A DNA stretch of 64,000 nt from Paenibacillus sp. HGH0039. Lineage in GTDB: Bacteria > Bacillota > Bacilli > Paenibacillales > NBRC-103111. Location: NCBI RefSeq assembly GCF_000411255.1, contig NZ_KE150413.1, positions 2,208,580 to 2,272,579 of the forward strand, read 5' to 3'. The notes beneath the pieces were generated by a model. That model did not search any database, had not been told where the DNA came from, and saw nothing but the letters and a program-made list of their open reading frames with translations. This document shows positions 35,373-46,400 of this stretch, piece by piece (the first letter of the stretch is position 1; every line of letters starts with the position of its first letter). The position numbers and the translations under genes are program-made.

Positions 35373-38300
35373 ATGAGTAAAGGGCTGGAAATTGAGAAAA
35401 TGTCCCATTTGACGCCTTTACAGGAAGGCATGCTGTTTCATGCGCTGATGAATCCCGATTCGCACGCCTACCTGGAGCAGGTGAGCCTGTCCATACGCGG
35501 AGATCTGGATGTGCAGGCGCTGGAAAGGAGCTTTTGCCTTCTTGTGAAGCGGCATGAAACGCTCCGTTCGAATATGTATCACAAAAATGTCGCGAAGCCC
35601 CGGCAAATCGTATTCAAAGAACGGGAGGCTTCTGTCTTTTTCGAGGATCTGGCCGTGTTACCGGACAGCGAACGGAATACCGAACTTGAATCGTTGATCC
35701 AAGCCGATAAAAATCGTCCTTTTGACATAAGCAAGGAACTGCTGGTGCGGTTAACTGTCCTTCGGACAAGCCGGCAGGAATATACGCTGCTCTTCACGTT
35801 TCACCATATTATCATGGACGGCTGGTGCATCGGCATTGTGCTGGAAGAGCTTCTCAGTTACTACGAAGCCGAAAAAAACGGACGGCAAGCGTCCCTTCCT
35901 GAGGTCCGGCCTTACAGCCTTTATGTGCAGTGGCTGCAAAAGCAGGATCAGACGGCTGCGTCGGATTACTGGAGGGCTCTGCTGGAAGGCGTGGAAGAAC
36001 CGTCGGGATTGCCTGGCAATACCGGGATATCCGGCGGTAAAGGCTACCTGCCGTCGGAGCGGAAGTTTACGGTCGGGGCGGATACGGCCCGCCAGCTCCG
36101 CGGCATTGCGGAACGCAGCGGTGCGACAATCAGCAGCTTGTTTCTGGCCGCGTGGGCGCTCATTCTCGGTCGCTATAACCGAAGCGAGGATGTCGTTTTC
36201 GGGACTGTCGTGTCAGGCAGACCGCCGGAGATTGAAGGCATCGAGCGGATGGTGGGCTTGTTCATTAATACGGTTCCCGTACGGATCTCGCTGCAGTCGG
36301 ACAACACGTTTACCGGTTTGTTGAAGGAAGTTCAGCGGCAGACGATTCAAACACGTGCGTATGACTATTATTCACTGGCGGAAATCCAGGCTCAATCGGC
36401 CTTGAAACAGGATCTTATCGGGCATATCGTCGTATTTGAAAATTATCCGCTGCAGGAGCTGATCGGTCAGGAGGATTTGGAAAACCGGCTCGGATTCGCT
36501 ATTACGGAGGCGGGATTATCCGAGCAGACTCCTTACGATTTCAATATCGAGGTAGAAGACGGGGATGTTTTAAACATTACGCTTTCCTATAACGGACACA
36601 CATACGGCGAAGCGGAAATCATGAGAATTCAGGGGCACTTGGAGACGGTACTGGGCCAGGCCTCCAGCCAGCCGGAAAAAATCGTCTCCGAATTCACTCT
36701 TTTGTCCGAGCCGGAGCGAAAAGAACTTGCGGAAGTATGGAGCGGTACTTCGGCCTCTTATCCGGAAGGGACGTTTCATGAGCTTTTCGAGGCACAGGCG
36801 GTACAGACTCCGGACAAAACGGCAGTAGTGTACGAAGAGACCTCGCTGACCTACCGGGAGCTGAATGAGCGGGCGAATGTGCTGGCGCGTATTTTGAGAA
36901 AACAGGGCGTGAGGCCGGACAGTCCGGCCGCCGTTCTGCTTGAGCGCTCGGCCGATATGGTGACGGCAGTTCTCGCCATTCAGAAAGCGGGCGGTGCCTA
37001 TATACCGATCGATCCGACTTATCCGGCAGAGCGCATTGCATACATGCTCCGCGATAGCGGTGCCCGGGTACTGCTTACCCAGGCAAAACTGACCGATTTG
37101 CTCCATGGAGCCGACTATCTAGGAAGTATTCTCGATATACAGGGCTTTCTGGAAGCCGCGGAAAATCAAGGCTTCGTAACGCCTTTGAAAGCGGGGGCGA
37201 AAGAGGCCCCGGATTCAGGTGAGGAGAAGGCCTGGCTTTCCGGCTTGAATCCGGAAGAAGCGGTAAGCAACCTTGAGCCGGTCAATAAACCCGATGACCT
37301 TGCTTATGTGATCTACACGTCCGGAACGACGGGCAATGCCAAGGGTGTGATGATCGAACACCGGCATTATGTGAACACTTCATTCGGATACCGGTACGGG
37401 TATCGTTTGGGGGGATTTGACGTAAAACTCCTGCAGATCGCGAGTTTTTCGTTTGACGTATTTGCGGGCGATCTCGCACGGACGTTCGTGAACGGGGGAA
37501 CGATGGTTATTTGTCCCCAGGAGGTGCGGATCGATCCTTCCGCGCTGGCGAGCTATCTGGAAAAGCACCGGATCACGGTGTTCGAATCTACGCCGGCTCT
37601 CATTTTGCCGCTTATGGAGCACGTGTACGATTATGGGACGGACATCAGCGCGATGAAGCTGCTGATCACGAGCTCCGACAGCTGCAGCGTGCACGATTAC
37701 CGGACGCTGCTGTCGCGTTTTGCGGGAAGCATGCGGATCATGAACAGCTACGGTGTGACGGAAGCGGCCATCGATTCGAGCTTTTACGAGGAAGCTGCGG
37801 AAAAGCTGCCGGAATCCGGCAACGTTCCAATCGGCAAGCCGCTGGGTAATCACCGTTTCTACATCGTGGATTCCGCGCTGCGGCCGGTCCCGGTGGGTGT
37901 GGCGGGCGAGCTGTGCATCGGCGGAGATTCCGTGGCGCGCGGCTACCTCAACCGTCCTGAACTGACGGCGGAGAAGTTTGTCCCCAGCCCGTTTGCCGAA
38001 GGCGGACGGTTGTACCGGACGGGAGATTTGGCCCGCTGGATGCCGGACGGAAGCGTCGATTTTATCGGCCGGATCGACTACCAGGTCAAGATCCGCGGAT
38101 ACCGCATCGAGCCCGGCGAGATAGAATCGGCGCTGCTGAAGCTTGAAGGAGTCGCGCAGGCCGTTGTCACCGACCGCACGGATTCAAGCGGGCACAAGTA
38201 TTTGTGCGCTTATGTGGCGGGCCATGCCGACGAGGCCTGGCTGCGGAAGCGGCTCTCCGCCGAGCTGCCGGGCTACATGGTTCCGGCCCATATCGTGCGG

Positions 38301-41300
38301 CTGGAAAGCCTGCCGCTTACGCCTAACGGCAAGATTGACCGCAAGGCTTTGCCTGCGCCGAGCGGGGATCCGGCACCGGTGTCGGCTTACGCCGCACCGC
38401 GCACTTTAACGGAAGCGCAGCTCGCGGAGCTGTGGCAGGAAGTGCTCGGCGTCAAAACCGTCGGCATCGACGATTCGTTCTTCGAGCTTGGCGGGCACTC
38501 GCTCAAGGCGGTTCTGCTCATTGGCCGCATCGCCAAGCAGTTCAGCGTCGAAGTGCCGCTCCGGGAAGTTTTCGCCCATCCGACCGTGCGCGGGCTGGCC
38601 CCGCTAATCGCCGGCTCGGAGGAAAGCGCCTTTGCGGACATAGAACCAGTCGGCGAGAAGGAATACCATCCGGTATCTCCGGCTCAGAAAAGACTGCTCA
38701 TTATCGACCGTCTGGGAGACGCGGAGAGCGCTTATAACATGTGCGCCGCGCTGGAAATGACAGGTCCGCTTGACAGAGAGCGGCTGGACGAGGCGTTCGG
38801 GACAATGATCGGCCGCCACGAGTCCCTGCGGACGTCTTTTGCCGTCATCGACGGAGCACCCGTGCAGCGTATCCACAAAACGCTGGGTTTCCGGGTTTCC
38901 TACCGCGAGCTGGACTCGGACGGGCACCACGAAGCCCGCGCTGAAGCCGCCACGGCATTGGTAAGCGAGCTCACGGAAGAAGCCGAAGCGGTCTCAGGCG
39001 GTGTGCAAGTCGGAGCGAAGCAGCCGGATTCGGTGCTGGAATCGCTAATCGGGCCATTTATCCGCCCGTTCAATCTGGAGCAGGCGCCTCTTATACGGGC
39101 GGAGCTGATCAAGCTCGAAGAAGGACGGCATCTGCTTCTGGCCGACATGCACCACATTATTACCGACGGTATCTCGATCGAAGTGTTCGTAGAGGAGTTC
39201 AGCCGTCTTTATGCCGGCGAGACGCTTCCTCCGCTCCGCATCCAGTACAAAGATTTTGCCGCGTGGCAGAACGGGCAAATCGCCCAAGGGGCGACCGAGA
39301 AACAAGCCGCGTACTGGAAGGAGCTTTTCGGCGGCGGAGAAGACGTGCCTGTTCTGGACATGCCCGCGGATTATATCCGGCCGGCGATCAAAAGCTTTGA
39401 AGGCGACAGCCTGATCTGTGAAATCGACAGCGGACTGACCGCCGACTTGCACCGCTTGTGCGCCCAGACGGGTACGACCTTGTACATGGTCCTTCTCGCT
39501 GCCTTCAATACCCTGCTTCACAGATACACCGGGCAGGAAGATATTGTCGTAGGATCTCCGGTGGCGGGCCGCCCGCACCCTGATCTGGAGACGATGCTGG
39601 GAATGTTCGTCAACACGCTGCCGATGCGGAACTTTCCTTCCGCCGATAAGCCGTTTACGCATTTTTTGAAGGAAGTAAAAGACAGAGCGCTGCATGCCTA
39701 CGAAAATCAGGATATTCCGTTCGAGGAAGTCGTCGAGCGTCTGCAACTGCGCCGTGACGTGAGCCGCAACCCGCTGTTCGATGTGATGTTCGTCCTGCAG
39801 AACACCGGCATGAACCAGTTCCAGTTCGACGGGATTACATTCCGGCCGGTTGAGTTCGAAATGGGGATCGCGAAATTCGATCTGACGCTGAGCGTCGAAG
39901 AGTTCCCCGATAGGCTCGGCTTGTCGTTCGAATATGCGGTCAAGCTGTTTAAGCGGGAAACGATCGAGAAGCTGAGTCGTCATTTCCTTAATATTCTTGA
40001 AACCGTCGTCCGCAATCCGCATGTGAATCTCGCCGATATCGAGCTGCTGACCGAAACGGAAAAACGCCGGATTATCGTGGAATTTAACGATACGAAGGCC
40101 CCGTTCCCGGAAGATAAAACGATCCACGGGTGGATCGAGGAGCAGGCCGCTGAGGATCCGGACCGGATTGCCGTCGTTTTCGGCGGGAACCGGCTCACCT
40201 ACGGGGAATTGGACGAGCGTGCGAACCGCCTCGCCCGTACTCTGAGGGCCAAAGGGGCGCGGCCAGACGGAGTTGTCGCCATTTTGACCGAGAGATCGGC
40301 CGAAATGATGATCGGTCTCCTTGCCATCCTTAAAGCGGGCAGCGCGTATTTGCCGGTCGATCCGGCTCATCCCAGTGACCGAGTCGGCTTCATGCTGGAT
40401 GACAGCGGAGCACGTATCGTGCTTACCGCATCGAAGTGGGCCGAGCAACTGCCTGCCGGGTACGAGTGCATCCTGCTGGATGAGGAGAAATCTTATCATG
40501 AAGATTTCAGCCCGCTGTCTTCCGAAGGAGCGGCAGGGCCCGGAAATCTGGCTTATGTTATTTACACCTCGGGTACGACCGGTAATCCGAAAGGCGTTAT
40601 GATCGAGCACCGGGCGCTGGTGAACCGAATTCACTGGATGCAGAAAAAATACCCGATCGGCCGCGACGATGTCATTTTGCAAAAAACGCCTTACAGCTTC
40701 GACGTATCCGTATGGGAGCTGTTCTGGTGGGGGACACAGGGCGCACGAGTCGTATTCCTGGCTCCCGGCGGAGAGAAAGAGCCGCAGGTTATTGTGGATG
40801 AAATCAAGCGAAGCTGCGTGACCACCCTGCATTTCGTTCCTTCCATGCTGTCTGTCTTTCTTGATCATATTGAGCAAAACAGGCAGGCGGGAGACTTGGG
40901 CTCGCTCCGTTATGTTTTCGCCAGCGGGGAGGCGCTTCAGGCCCAGCATGCCAACCGGTTTGACCGGCTGATCGGTACCCCGGGCGGAGCCGTACTGGCC
41001 AATTTGTACGGTCCTACCGAAGCGACCATCGATGTGACGTATTTCGATTGCCCGTCAGGGCAGCAGCTGGAGCAGGTGCCAATCGGCAAACCGATTGACA
41101 ACACGGAGCTGTTCATCGTGGACGCCAAGCATCAAATCCAGCCGATAGGCGTGCCGGGGGAACTTTGCATCGCCGGAACGGGCTTGGCCAGAGGTTACCT
41201 GAATCGTTCCGAGCTGACGGCGGAGAAGTTCGTGCCGATCCCGCACCGCCCCGAGGCGAAGATGTACAAAACGGGAGATCTGGCCCGTTGGCTGCCGGAC

Positions 41301-43331
41301 GGCAGCGTGGAATATATCGGGCGGATCGACCATCAGGTCAAAATCCGCGGCTACCGGATTGAATTGGGTGAGATCGAAGCGAGGCTTTTGAACCGGGACG
41401 AAATAAAAGAAACGATTGTAATGGACCGGACGGACGCGAACGGGCAGAAATATTTGTGCGCCTATCTGGTTTGCGCGGAAGATGCGGAGCTGACGGTTTC
41501 CGAGATCCGCGGCGGACTCGCCGAAAGACTGCCGGATTATATGATACCCGCGCAGTTCGTTTTTCTGGATGCGATGCCGCTCACAAGCAACGGTAAAATC
41601 AACCGCAGGGCCCTTCCGGAACCGGACGGTTCGGTTAGGCTGACGGCCGATTACGTCCAGCCGGAAACGGAGATGGAACACACATTGGCCGAAATCTGGC
41701 AGGACGTACTGGGAATCAAGAAGGTGGGAGTGCGCGATAATTTCTTCGAACTAGGCGGCGATTCGATCAAAGCTCTGCAGATTGCCGCGCGTTTGAACGG
41801 CAGCGGGCTCAAAATGGAGCTGCGGGATTTGTTCCGCCATCCGCAGATCGAGCTGGTGATTCCTTATATCCAGGTTGTGCAGCGGACAATTCCCCAAGGG
41901 ATCGTCCAAGGGCAGACGGAGCTTGCTCCTATTCAGCGGAGATTTTTCGAGCGTCACCATACGGACCTTCATCATTATAATCAGGCCGTTATGCTGAAAA
42001 GCAAAGGCAGGCTGAACGAAGAAGCGCTTCGCCAGACTTGGGATAAGCTGACCCTGCACCACGATGCGCTTCGCACCGTATTCCGGCCTACGGAAGAAGG
42101 CGGCGTTACAGCTGAAACGCGGGACTGGAAAGAGGGAGAGGCATACGAGCTGCTGGCCTATGATCTTACTCTTGCGCGAGAACCCGGCCCAGAGATCGGG
42201 ACGCTTGCGGATAAGCTGCAAAGCGGATTCGCGCTGAATCGCGGCCCGCTTGTGAAGCTCGCTCTTTTCCGCACAGCCGAAAGCGACCATCTTCTGATCG
42301 TTATTCATCATCTGGTTGTCGATGGAGTTTCCTGGAGAATTCTGCTGGAAGACCTGGAAACCGCCTACGGACAAGTGCTGGACGGCCTTGCCGTTTCACT
42401 TCCGGCCAAAACCGATTCCTACCGCGAGTGGGCTGCCCGGCTGGCGGAATATGCGAACAGCAGCCGCGCTCAATCGGAACTGAGTTATTGGTCCGCTGTC
42501 TCATCGCAGATTCCGGATTCGCTGCCGTACGATAATAAGGCAGCTTCGGATAAAGTCGAAGACGGCAGAGACTTTGAAATCGAGCTCGACCGCGACAGCA
42601 CGGAAAAGCTGCTGAAACACGCGCAGCAAGCCTACAACACCGAAATTAACGATCTGCTCCTTACGGCGTTAGGGCTTTCTTTCCAAGAATGGAGCGGACT
42701 TTCCCGGATTGCCGTCAGCATTGAGGGGCACGGCCGGGAAGAAATTATGAAAGATGTGGATGTATCTCGTACCGTCGGCTGGTTTACCGTCATGTATCCG
42801 TTTGTGCTTGATATGAGAGGCCAGGGAGACTTGGGGCATCAGATCAAGCTGGTGAAGGACGGGCTGCGACGCGTACCGAACAAAGGAATCGGCTACGGCA
42901 TTCTGCGCTATTTAACAGAAGGTATCCATCTTGAGGAACTCCCTTTCGCTTTCGAAGAACCGCAGATCAGTTTTAATTACCTGGGACAATTCGACGGCGA
43001 GGGCGACGGTGGAGCAAGATTCGGGCCTTCCTCTCACCAGACAGGCGATGAAATCGGCGGCGGCAGCGAGAGACCGTTCGCTTTCGATATCAACGGGCAG
43101 GTCTCGGATGGAGTTTTCCGCTTAACCTTCAACTACAACCGTCATCAGTACCGGGACGACACGGTCGAGAAGCTGGCAGGCGGATTCAAGAAATACCTGC
43201 TGGAGCTGATCCGCCACTGCTGCGAAAAAGAGACCGCCGAGCAGAGCCCGACCGACTTTACTTACCAGAACCTGTCCATCGGACAGTTCGAGAATATGGC
43301 GGCCCAGTTGGCCGGTAAACTAAAGCTTTAA
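35373..43331 (+). CDS. NRPS: C-A(Dab)-T-C-A(Ser)-T-E
   Basis: 2652 residues, start 23 bases after the previous gene with GGGGGAG upstream. Order: C of the DCL type (LTPLQEGM start, His145 in HHIIMDGWC); A1 with code D-V-G-E-I-S-S-I-D-K (2,4-diaminobutyrate, close to the Orn code D-V-G-E-I-G-S-I-D-K); T (Ser1043); LCL C; A2 with code D-V-W-H-F-S-L-I-D-K (Ser); T (Ser2131); E with intact HHLVVDGVSW, EGHGRE and RTVGWF, so the Ser becomes D. The Dab assignment agrees with the transaminase gene at the operon start. A1 has an insertion of about 45 residues before its P-loop. A DCL domain receiving Gly, an achiral residue, from the previous protein is chemically acceptable. Confidence 0.92.
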   Translation: MSKGLEIEKMSHLTPLQEGMLFHALMNPDSHAYLEQVSLSIRGDLDVQALERSFCLLVKRHETLRSNMYHKNVAKPRQIVFKEREASVFFEDLAVLPDSERNTELESLIQADKNRPFDISKELLVRLTVLRTSRQEYTLLFTFHHIIMDGWCIGIVLEELLSYYEAEKNGRQASLPEVRPYSLYVQWLQKQDQTAASDYWRALLEGVEEPSGLPGNTGISGGKGYLPSERKFTVGADTARQLRGIAERSGATISSLFLAAWALILGRYNRSEDVVFGTVVSGRPPEIEGIERMVGLFINTVPVRISLQSDNTFTGLLKEVQRQTIQTRAYDYYSLAEIQAQSALKQDLIGHIVVFENYPLQELIGQEDLENRLGFAITEAGLSEQTPYDFNIEVEDGDVLNITLSYNGHTYGEAEIMRIQGHLETVLGQASSQPEKIVSEFTLLSEPERKELAEVWSGTSASYPEGTFHELFEAQAVQTPDKTAVVYEETSLTYRELNERANVLARILRKQGVRPDSPAAVLLERSADMVTAVLAIQKAGGAYIPIDPTYPAERIAYMLRDSGARVLLTQAKLTDLLHGADYLGSILDIQGFLEAAENQGFVTPLKAGAKEAPDSGEEKAWLSGLNPEEAVSNLEPVNKPDDLAYVIYTSGTTGNAKGVMIEHRHYVNTSFGYRYGYRLGGFDVKLLQIASFSFDVFAGDLARTFVNGGTMVICPQEVRIDPSALASYLEKHRITVFESTPALILPLMEHVYDYGTDISAMKLLITSSDSCSVHDYRTLLSRFAGSMRIMNSYGVTEAAIDSSFYEEAAEKLPESGNVPIGKPLGNHRFYIVDSALRPVPVGVAGELCIGGDSVARGYLNRPELTAEKFVPSPFAEGGRLYRTGDLARWMPDGSVDFIGRIDYQVKIRGYRIEPGEIESALLKLEGVAQAVVTDRTDSSGHKYLCAYVAGHADEAWLRKRLSAELPGYMVPAHIVRLESLPLTPNGKIDRKALPAPSGDPAPVSAYAAPRTLTEAQLAELWQEVLGVKTVGIDDSFFELGGHSLKAVLLIGRIAKQFSVEVPLREVFAHPTVRGLAPLIAGSEESAFADIEPVGEKEYHPVSPAQKRLLIIDRLGDAESAYNMCAALEMTGPLDRERLDEAFGTMIGRHESLRTSFAVIDGAPVQRIHKTLGFRVSYRELDSDGHHEARAEAATALVSELTEEAEAVSGGVQVGAKQPDSVLESLIGPFIRPFNLEQAPLIRAELIKLEEGRHLLLADMHHIITDGISIEVFVEEFSRLYAGETLPPLRIQYKDFAAWQNGQIAQGATEKQAAYWKELFGGGEDVPVLDMPADYIRPAIKSFEGDSLICEIDSGLTADLHRLCAQTGTTLYMVLLAAFNTLLHRYTGQEDIVVGSPVAGRPHPDLETMLGMFVNTLPMRNFPSADKPFTHFLKEVKDRALHAYENQDIPFEEVVERLQLRRDVSRNPLFDVMFVLQNTGMNQFQFDGITFRPVEFEMGIAKFDLTLSVEEFPDRLGLSFEYAVKLFKRETIEKLSRHFLNILETVVRNPHVNLADIELLTETEKRRIIVEFNDTKAPFPEDKTIHGWIEEQAAEDPDRIAVVFGGNRLTYGELDERANRLARTLRAKGARPDGVVAILTERSAEMMIGLLAILKAGSAYLPVDPAHPSDRVGFMLDDSGARIVLTASKWAEQLPAGYECILLDEEKSYHEDFSPLSSEGAAGPGNLAYVIYTSGTTGNPKGVMIEHRALVNRIHWMQKKYPIGRDDVILQKTPYSFDVSVWELFWWGTQGARVVFLAPGGEKEPQVIVDEIKRSCVTTLHFVPSMLSVFLDHIEQNRQAGDLGSLRYVFASGEALQAQHANRFDRLIGTPGGAVLANLYGPTEATIDVTYFDCPSGQQLEQVPIGKPIDNTELFIVDAKHQIQPIGVPGELCIAGTGLARGYLNRSELTAEKFVPIPHRPEAKMYKTGDLARWLPDGSVEYIGRIDHQVKIRGYRIELGEIEARLLNRDEIKETIVMDRTDANGQKYLCAYLVCAEDAELTVSEIRGGLAERLPDYMIPAQFVFLDAMPLTSNGKINRRALPEPDGSVRLTADYVQPETEMEHTLAEIWQDVLGIKKVGVRDNFFELGGDSIKALQIAARLNGSGLKMELRDLFRHPQIELVIPYIQVVQRTIPQGIVQGQTELAPIQRRFFERHHTDLHHYNQAVMLKSKGRLNEEALRQTWDKLTLHHDALRTVFRPTEEGGVTAETRDWKEGEAYELLAYDLTLAREPGPEIGTLADKLQSGFALNRGPLVKLALFRTAESDHLLIVIHHLVVDGVSWRILLEDLETAYGQVLDGLAVSLPAKTDSYREWAARLAEYANSSRAQSELSYWSAVSSQIPDSLPYDNKAASDKVEDGRDFEIELDRDSTEKLLKHAQQAYNTEINDLLLTALGLSFQEWSGLSRIAVSIEGHGREEIMKDVDVSRTVGWFTVMYPFVLDMRGQGDLGHQIKLVKDGLRRVPNKGIGYGILRYLTEGIHLEELPFAFEEPQISFNYLGQFDGEGDGGARFGPSSHQTGDEIGGGSERPFAFDINGQVSDGVFRLTFNYNRHQYRDDTVEKLAGGFKKYLLELIRHCCEKETAEQSPTDFTYQNLSIGQFENMAAQLAGKLKL

Positions 43332-43375
43332 AAACCTTTGGTCCTCCCCGTTTCACCGCTTAAGGCGGACATACG

Positions 43376-43406
43376 CTTCCGGGCTGTCCTGCGGGACGGC
43401 CGGAAG
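43376..43406 (+). other. Strong intergenic hairpin within the operon
   Basis: A 7-base stem (CTTCCGG/CCGGAAG), one bulged G, and a 6-base stem (CTGTCC/GGACGG with one wobble) enclose a four-base loop. It occupies the largest gap (94 bases) between synthetase genes. No T-run follows; the ribosome binding site AAGGAG begins five bases later. It could tune translation of the next gene, mark RNA processing, or be neutral. Confidence 0.5.
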
Positions 43407-43425
43407 TTTAAAGGAGAGTGAAATT

Positions 43426-46400
43426 GTGTCTCAAGTGAAGATTAAGGACATCTATCCGCTGTCCCCCATGCAGGAAGGCATGCTGTATCATTCCATGCTG
43501 GATCGGGATTCCGAAGCTTATTTTCAGCAAAATATCATTACCGTCGGTGAAGTGTTGGACCGTGAGCTGGTTCAGAAGAGCCTTCAGCTGCTTATAGAGA
43601 GATACGATATTTTCCGCACGGTGTTTGTATATAAAGAAACGGAGCGTCCCCTTCAGGTGGTGCTTCAGGAGAGAGAGGCGCCTTCCGTCCATACGGACGA
43701 CGTTAGCGGCTTGAGCGAGGCTCGCAAAACGGCTGCGCTTGAACAGTTTACCGGAAGCGACAGGACGAACGGTTTCGATTTGGAAAAGGACGTTCCCCTT
43801 CGTCTGGCTTTATTTAAATGGAGTGAGACCACCTGCAAACTCGTATGGAGTTTTCCGCATATCGTTATGGACGGCTGGTGCCTCGGCATCGTCGCCAACG
43901 ACTTTTTCAGCCTGTATACTTCGCTTCGGGACGGAATTCGGGCCAACCTGGAGCCGGTGTATCCGTTCAGCAGTTTTATCCAGTGGCTGGAAAATCAGAA
44001 CAGGGAAGAAGCGGCAGCTTATTGGAGCAAGTACTTGGATGGCCTGGAAAACGAAACGACAGTTCCCGGGTTCAGCCGGGCGGAGGGTAACACCCCTTTC
44101 CGGCTTGAACATCATTCTTTGAAGCTGGACGCCGCACTTACACACAAGATGGAGCAGATCGCAAAGCGCCAGCAGGTTACGGTAAGCACTGTCTTCCAGA
44201 CAGCCTGGGGCGTGCTTCTCCAAGGGTATAACAACAGCACGGATGTCGTGTTCGGCACCGTCGTTTCGGGCCGGCCCGAAGAAATTAAGGGCATCGAGAA
44301 CATGGTAGGGCTGTTCATCAATACAATTCCATTGCGCATCAGCGGGGAGAAGAGCGAAAGTTTTGCCGCCTTATTGAGCCGTGTGCAGAGCGACTGGATG
44401 GAATCCAACGCGCATTCTTATCTTTCGCTTGCGGACATCCAGGCGCAGTCCCAGTTAAAGCACAATCTGATCCGTCATCTCGTTGTGTTCGAAAATTATC
44501 CGATATCCGAAGAACTGATCGGAACCGGAGATGAGACCGGAGAAGGCGGGCGGACAGACGGGGAATCGGCCAAAAACAGCCTGCGCATCACGGAAGTGGA
44601 CGGCTTCGAGCAGACAAACTATGAGCTTACGCTGACGGTAATACCGGGACGAGAGCTTGAAATCAAATTCAGCTTTAATGCGGAGATTGTCGGACATGCG
44701 GGAATCCGCGCGATTGCCGGGCACCTGCATCAAGTGCTGGAGCAAATTACGGAAACGCCTGACATTCCATTGGACAGCATAAATCTGCTCACGGATGAAG
44801 AATGCGGCCAACTGCGTGCGTTTAACGACACCGGTGCTTCCTATCCTGCCGAGAAAACCATGCACGGCTGGTTTGAACTTCAGGCAGCCATGACACCGGA
44901 AAAAATCGCCGTCATATTCGGCGAGAAGCGTCTTACGTACCGTGAACTGAACGTGCGCGCCAACCGTCTCGCCCGGCAGCTGCGCTTAAAGGGTGTGGAG
45001 CCGGACTCAGTGGTCGGTATTCTTTGCGAGCGGTCCATTGAGTTGATGGTCGGGCTACTGGCTATATTGAAGGCGGGCGGGGCCTATCTGCCGATTGACC
45101 CGGGGCATCCGCAGGAAAGAATCGATTATATGCTCGCCGACAGCGGGGCTGTTCTTGTACTTGCGCAGAAGGATCTGTTGGAACGTGCTCCGGCCGGTGC
45201 AGAAACAGTCGAGCTCGATGCTGAAAATCTTTTGACGGGTGACGGAAGTAATCTTTCCCGCGGATCGGGACCGGAGCATCTAGCTTATGTCATTTATACG
45301 TCAGGTACGACCGGAAATCCGAAGGGGGTCATGATCGAGCATCGCGCCCTGATCAACCGCCTTCACTGGATGCAAAAACGCTACCCGTTGGACGAAAAAG
45401 ACGTCATTTTGCAGAAAACGCCTTACAGCTTCGACGTATCCGTCTGGGAGCTGTTCTGGTGGGGGGCGTATGGGGCTAAAGTCGTTTTTCTGGAACCGGG
45501 CGCGGAAAAAGATCCGGCGCAGATCGCAAGGGCTATCGACAAGTACAATGTGACGACGATGCATTTTGTGCCTTCCATGCTATCCGTTTTTCTCGACCAT
45601 GCGGAGAGCCGGCTGGAACCGGGTGCTCTGGCTAGTTTGCGCTATGTATTCGCCAGCGGAGAAGCACTCAATCCTCAGCAGGCGAACCGGTTTAATTCAC
45701 TGTTTTACCGAACCAACGGCTCTCGGCTGATCAATCTGTACGGACCGACGGAAGCGACCATTGATGTTTCCTATTTTGATTGCTCCTTTGGAAAAAGTCC
45801 GCTGGATCGCGTGCCGATCGGAAAACCGATTGATAATATCCGACTCTACATTACGGATAACGTGGGCCGCCTCCAGCCTGTCGGAGTTGCGGGCGAGCTC
45901 TGTATCGCAGGTACGGGGTTGGCCAGAGGCTATTTAAACCGGCCCGAACTGACAGCTGAAAAATTCGCGGCAGCGGATTTCGATCCTTCCGGCCGCATTT
46001 ACAAAACGGGTGATCTGGCCCGATGGCTCCCGGACGGCAACATCGAGTATCTCGGACGGCTGGATCACCAGGTCAAAATCCGTGGCTACCGGATCGAGCT
46101 GGGCGAAATCGAAGCGGCTTTGCTCCGGCATCCGATGGTAAAGGAAGCACTCGTGATGGACCGGACCGACGGGCAGGGACAGAAGGTATTGTGCGCCTAT
46201 CTCGTTTGCGGTCCGGACCCGGCTCCGGAAACGGTACTTCTGAGGGAGTCCCTTGCCGCAAAGCTTCCGGGATATATGATTCCTTCTTATTTCGTATTCC
46301 TGCCGGAAATGCCGCTCACATCCAACGGCAAAGTGAACCGCAGAGCGCTTCCTGCACCAGACACGGTCTGGGATGAAAGCGGGTATATTCCGCCCGAGGG

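Noticed and set aside
39045-40949. Antisense open frame of about 630 codons within the second synthetase
   Set aside because: No protein family features; opposite conserved C and A domains; no good start site.
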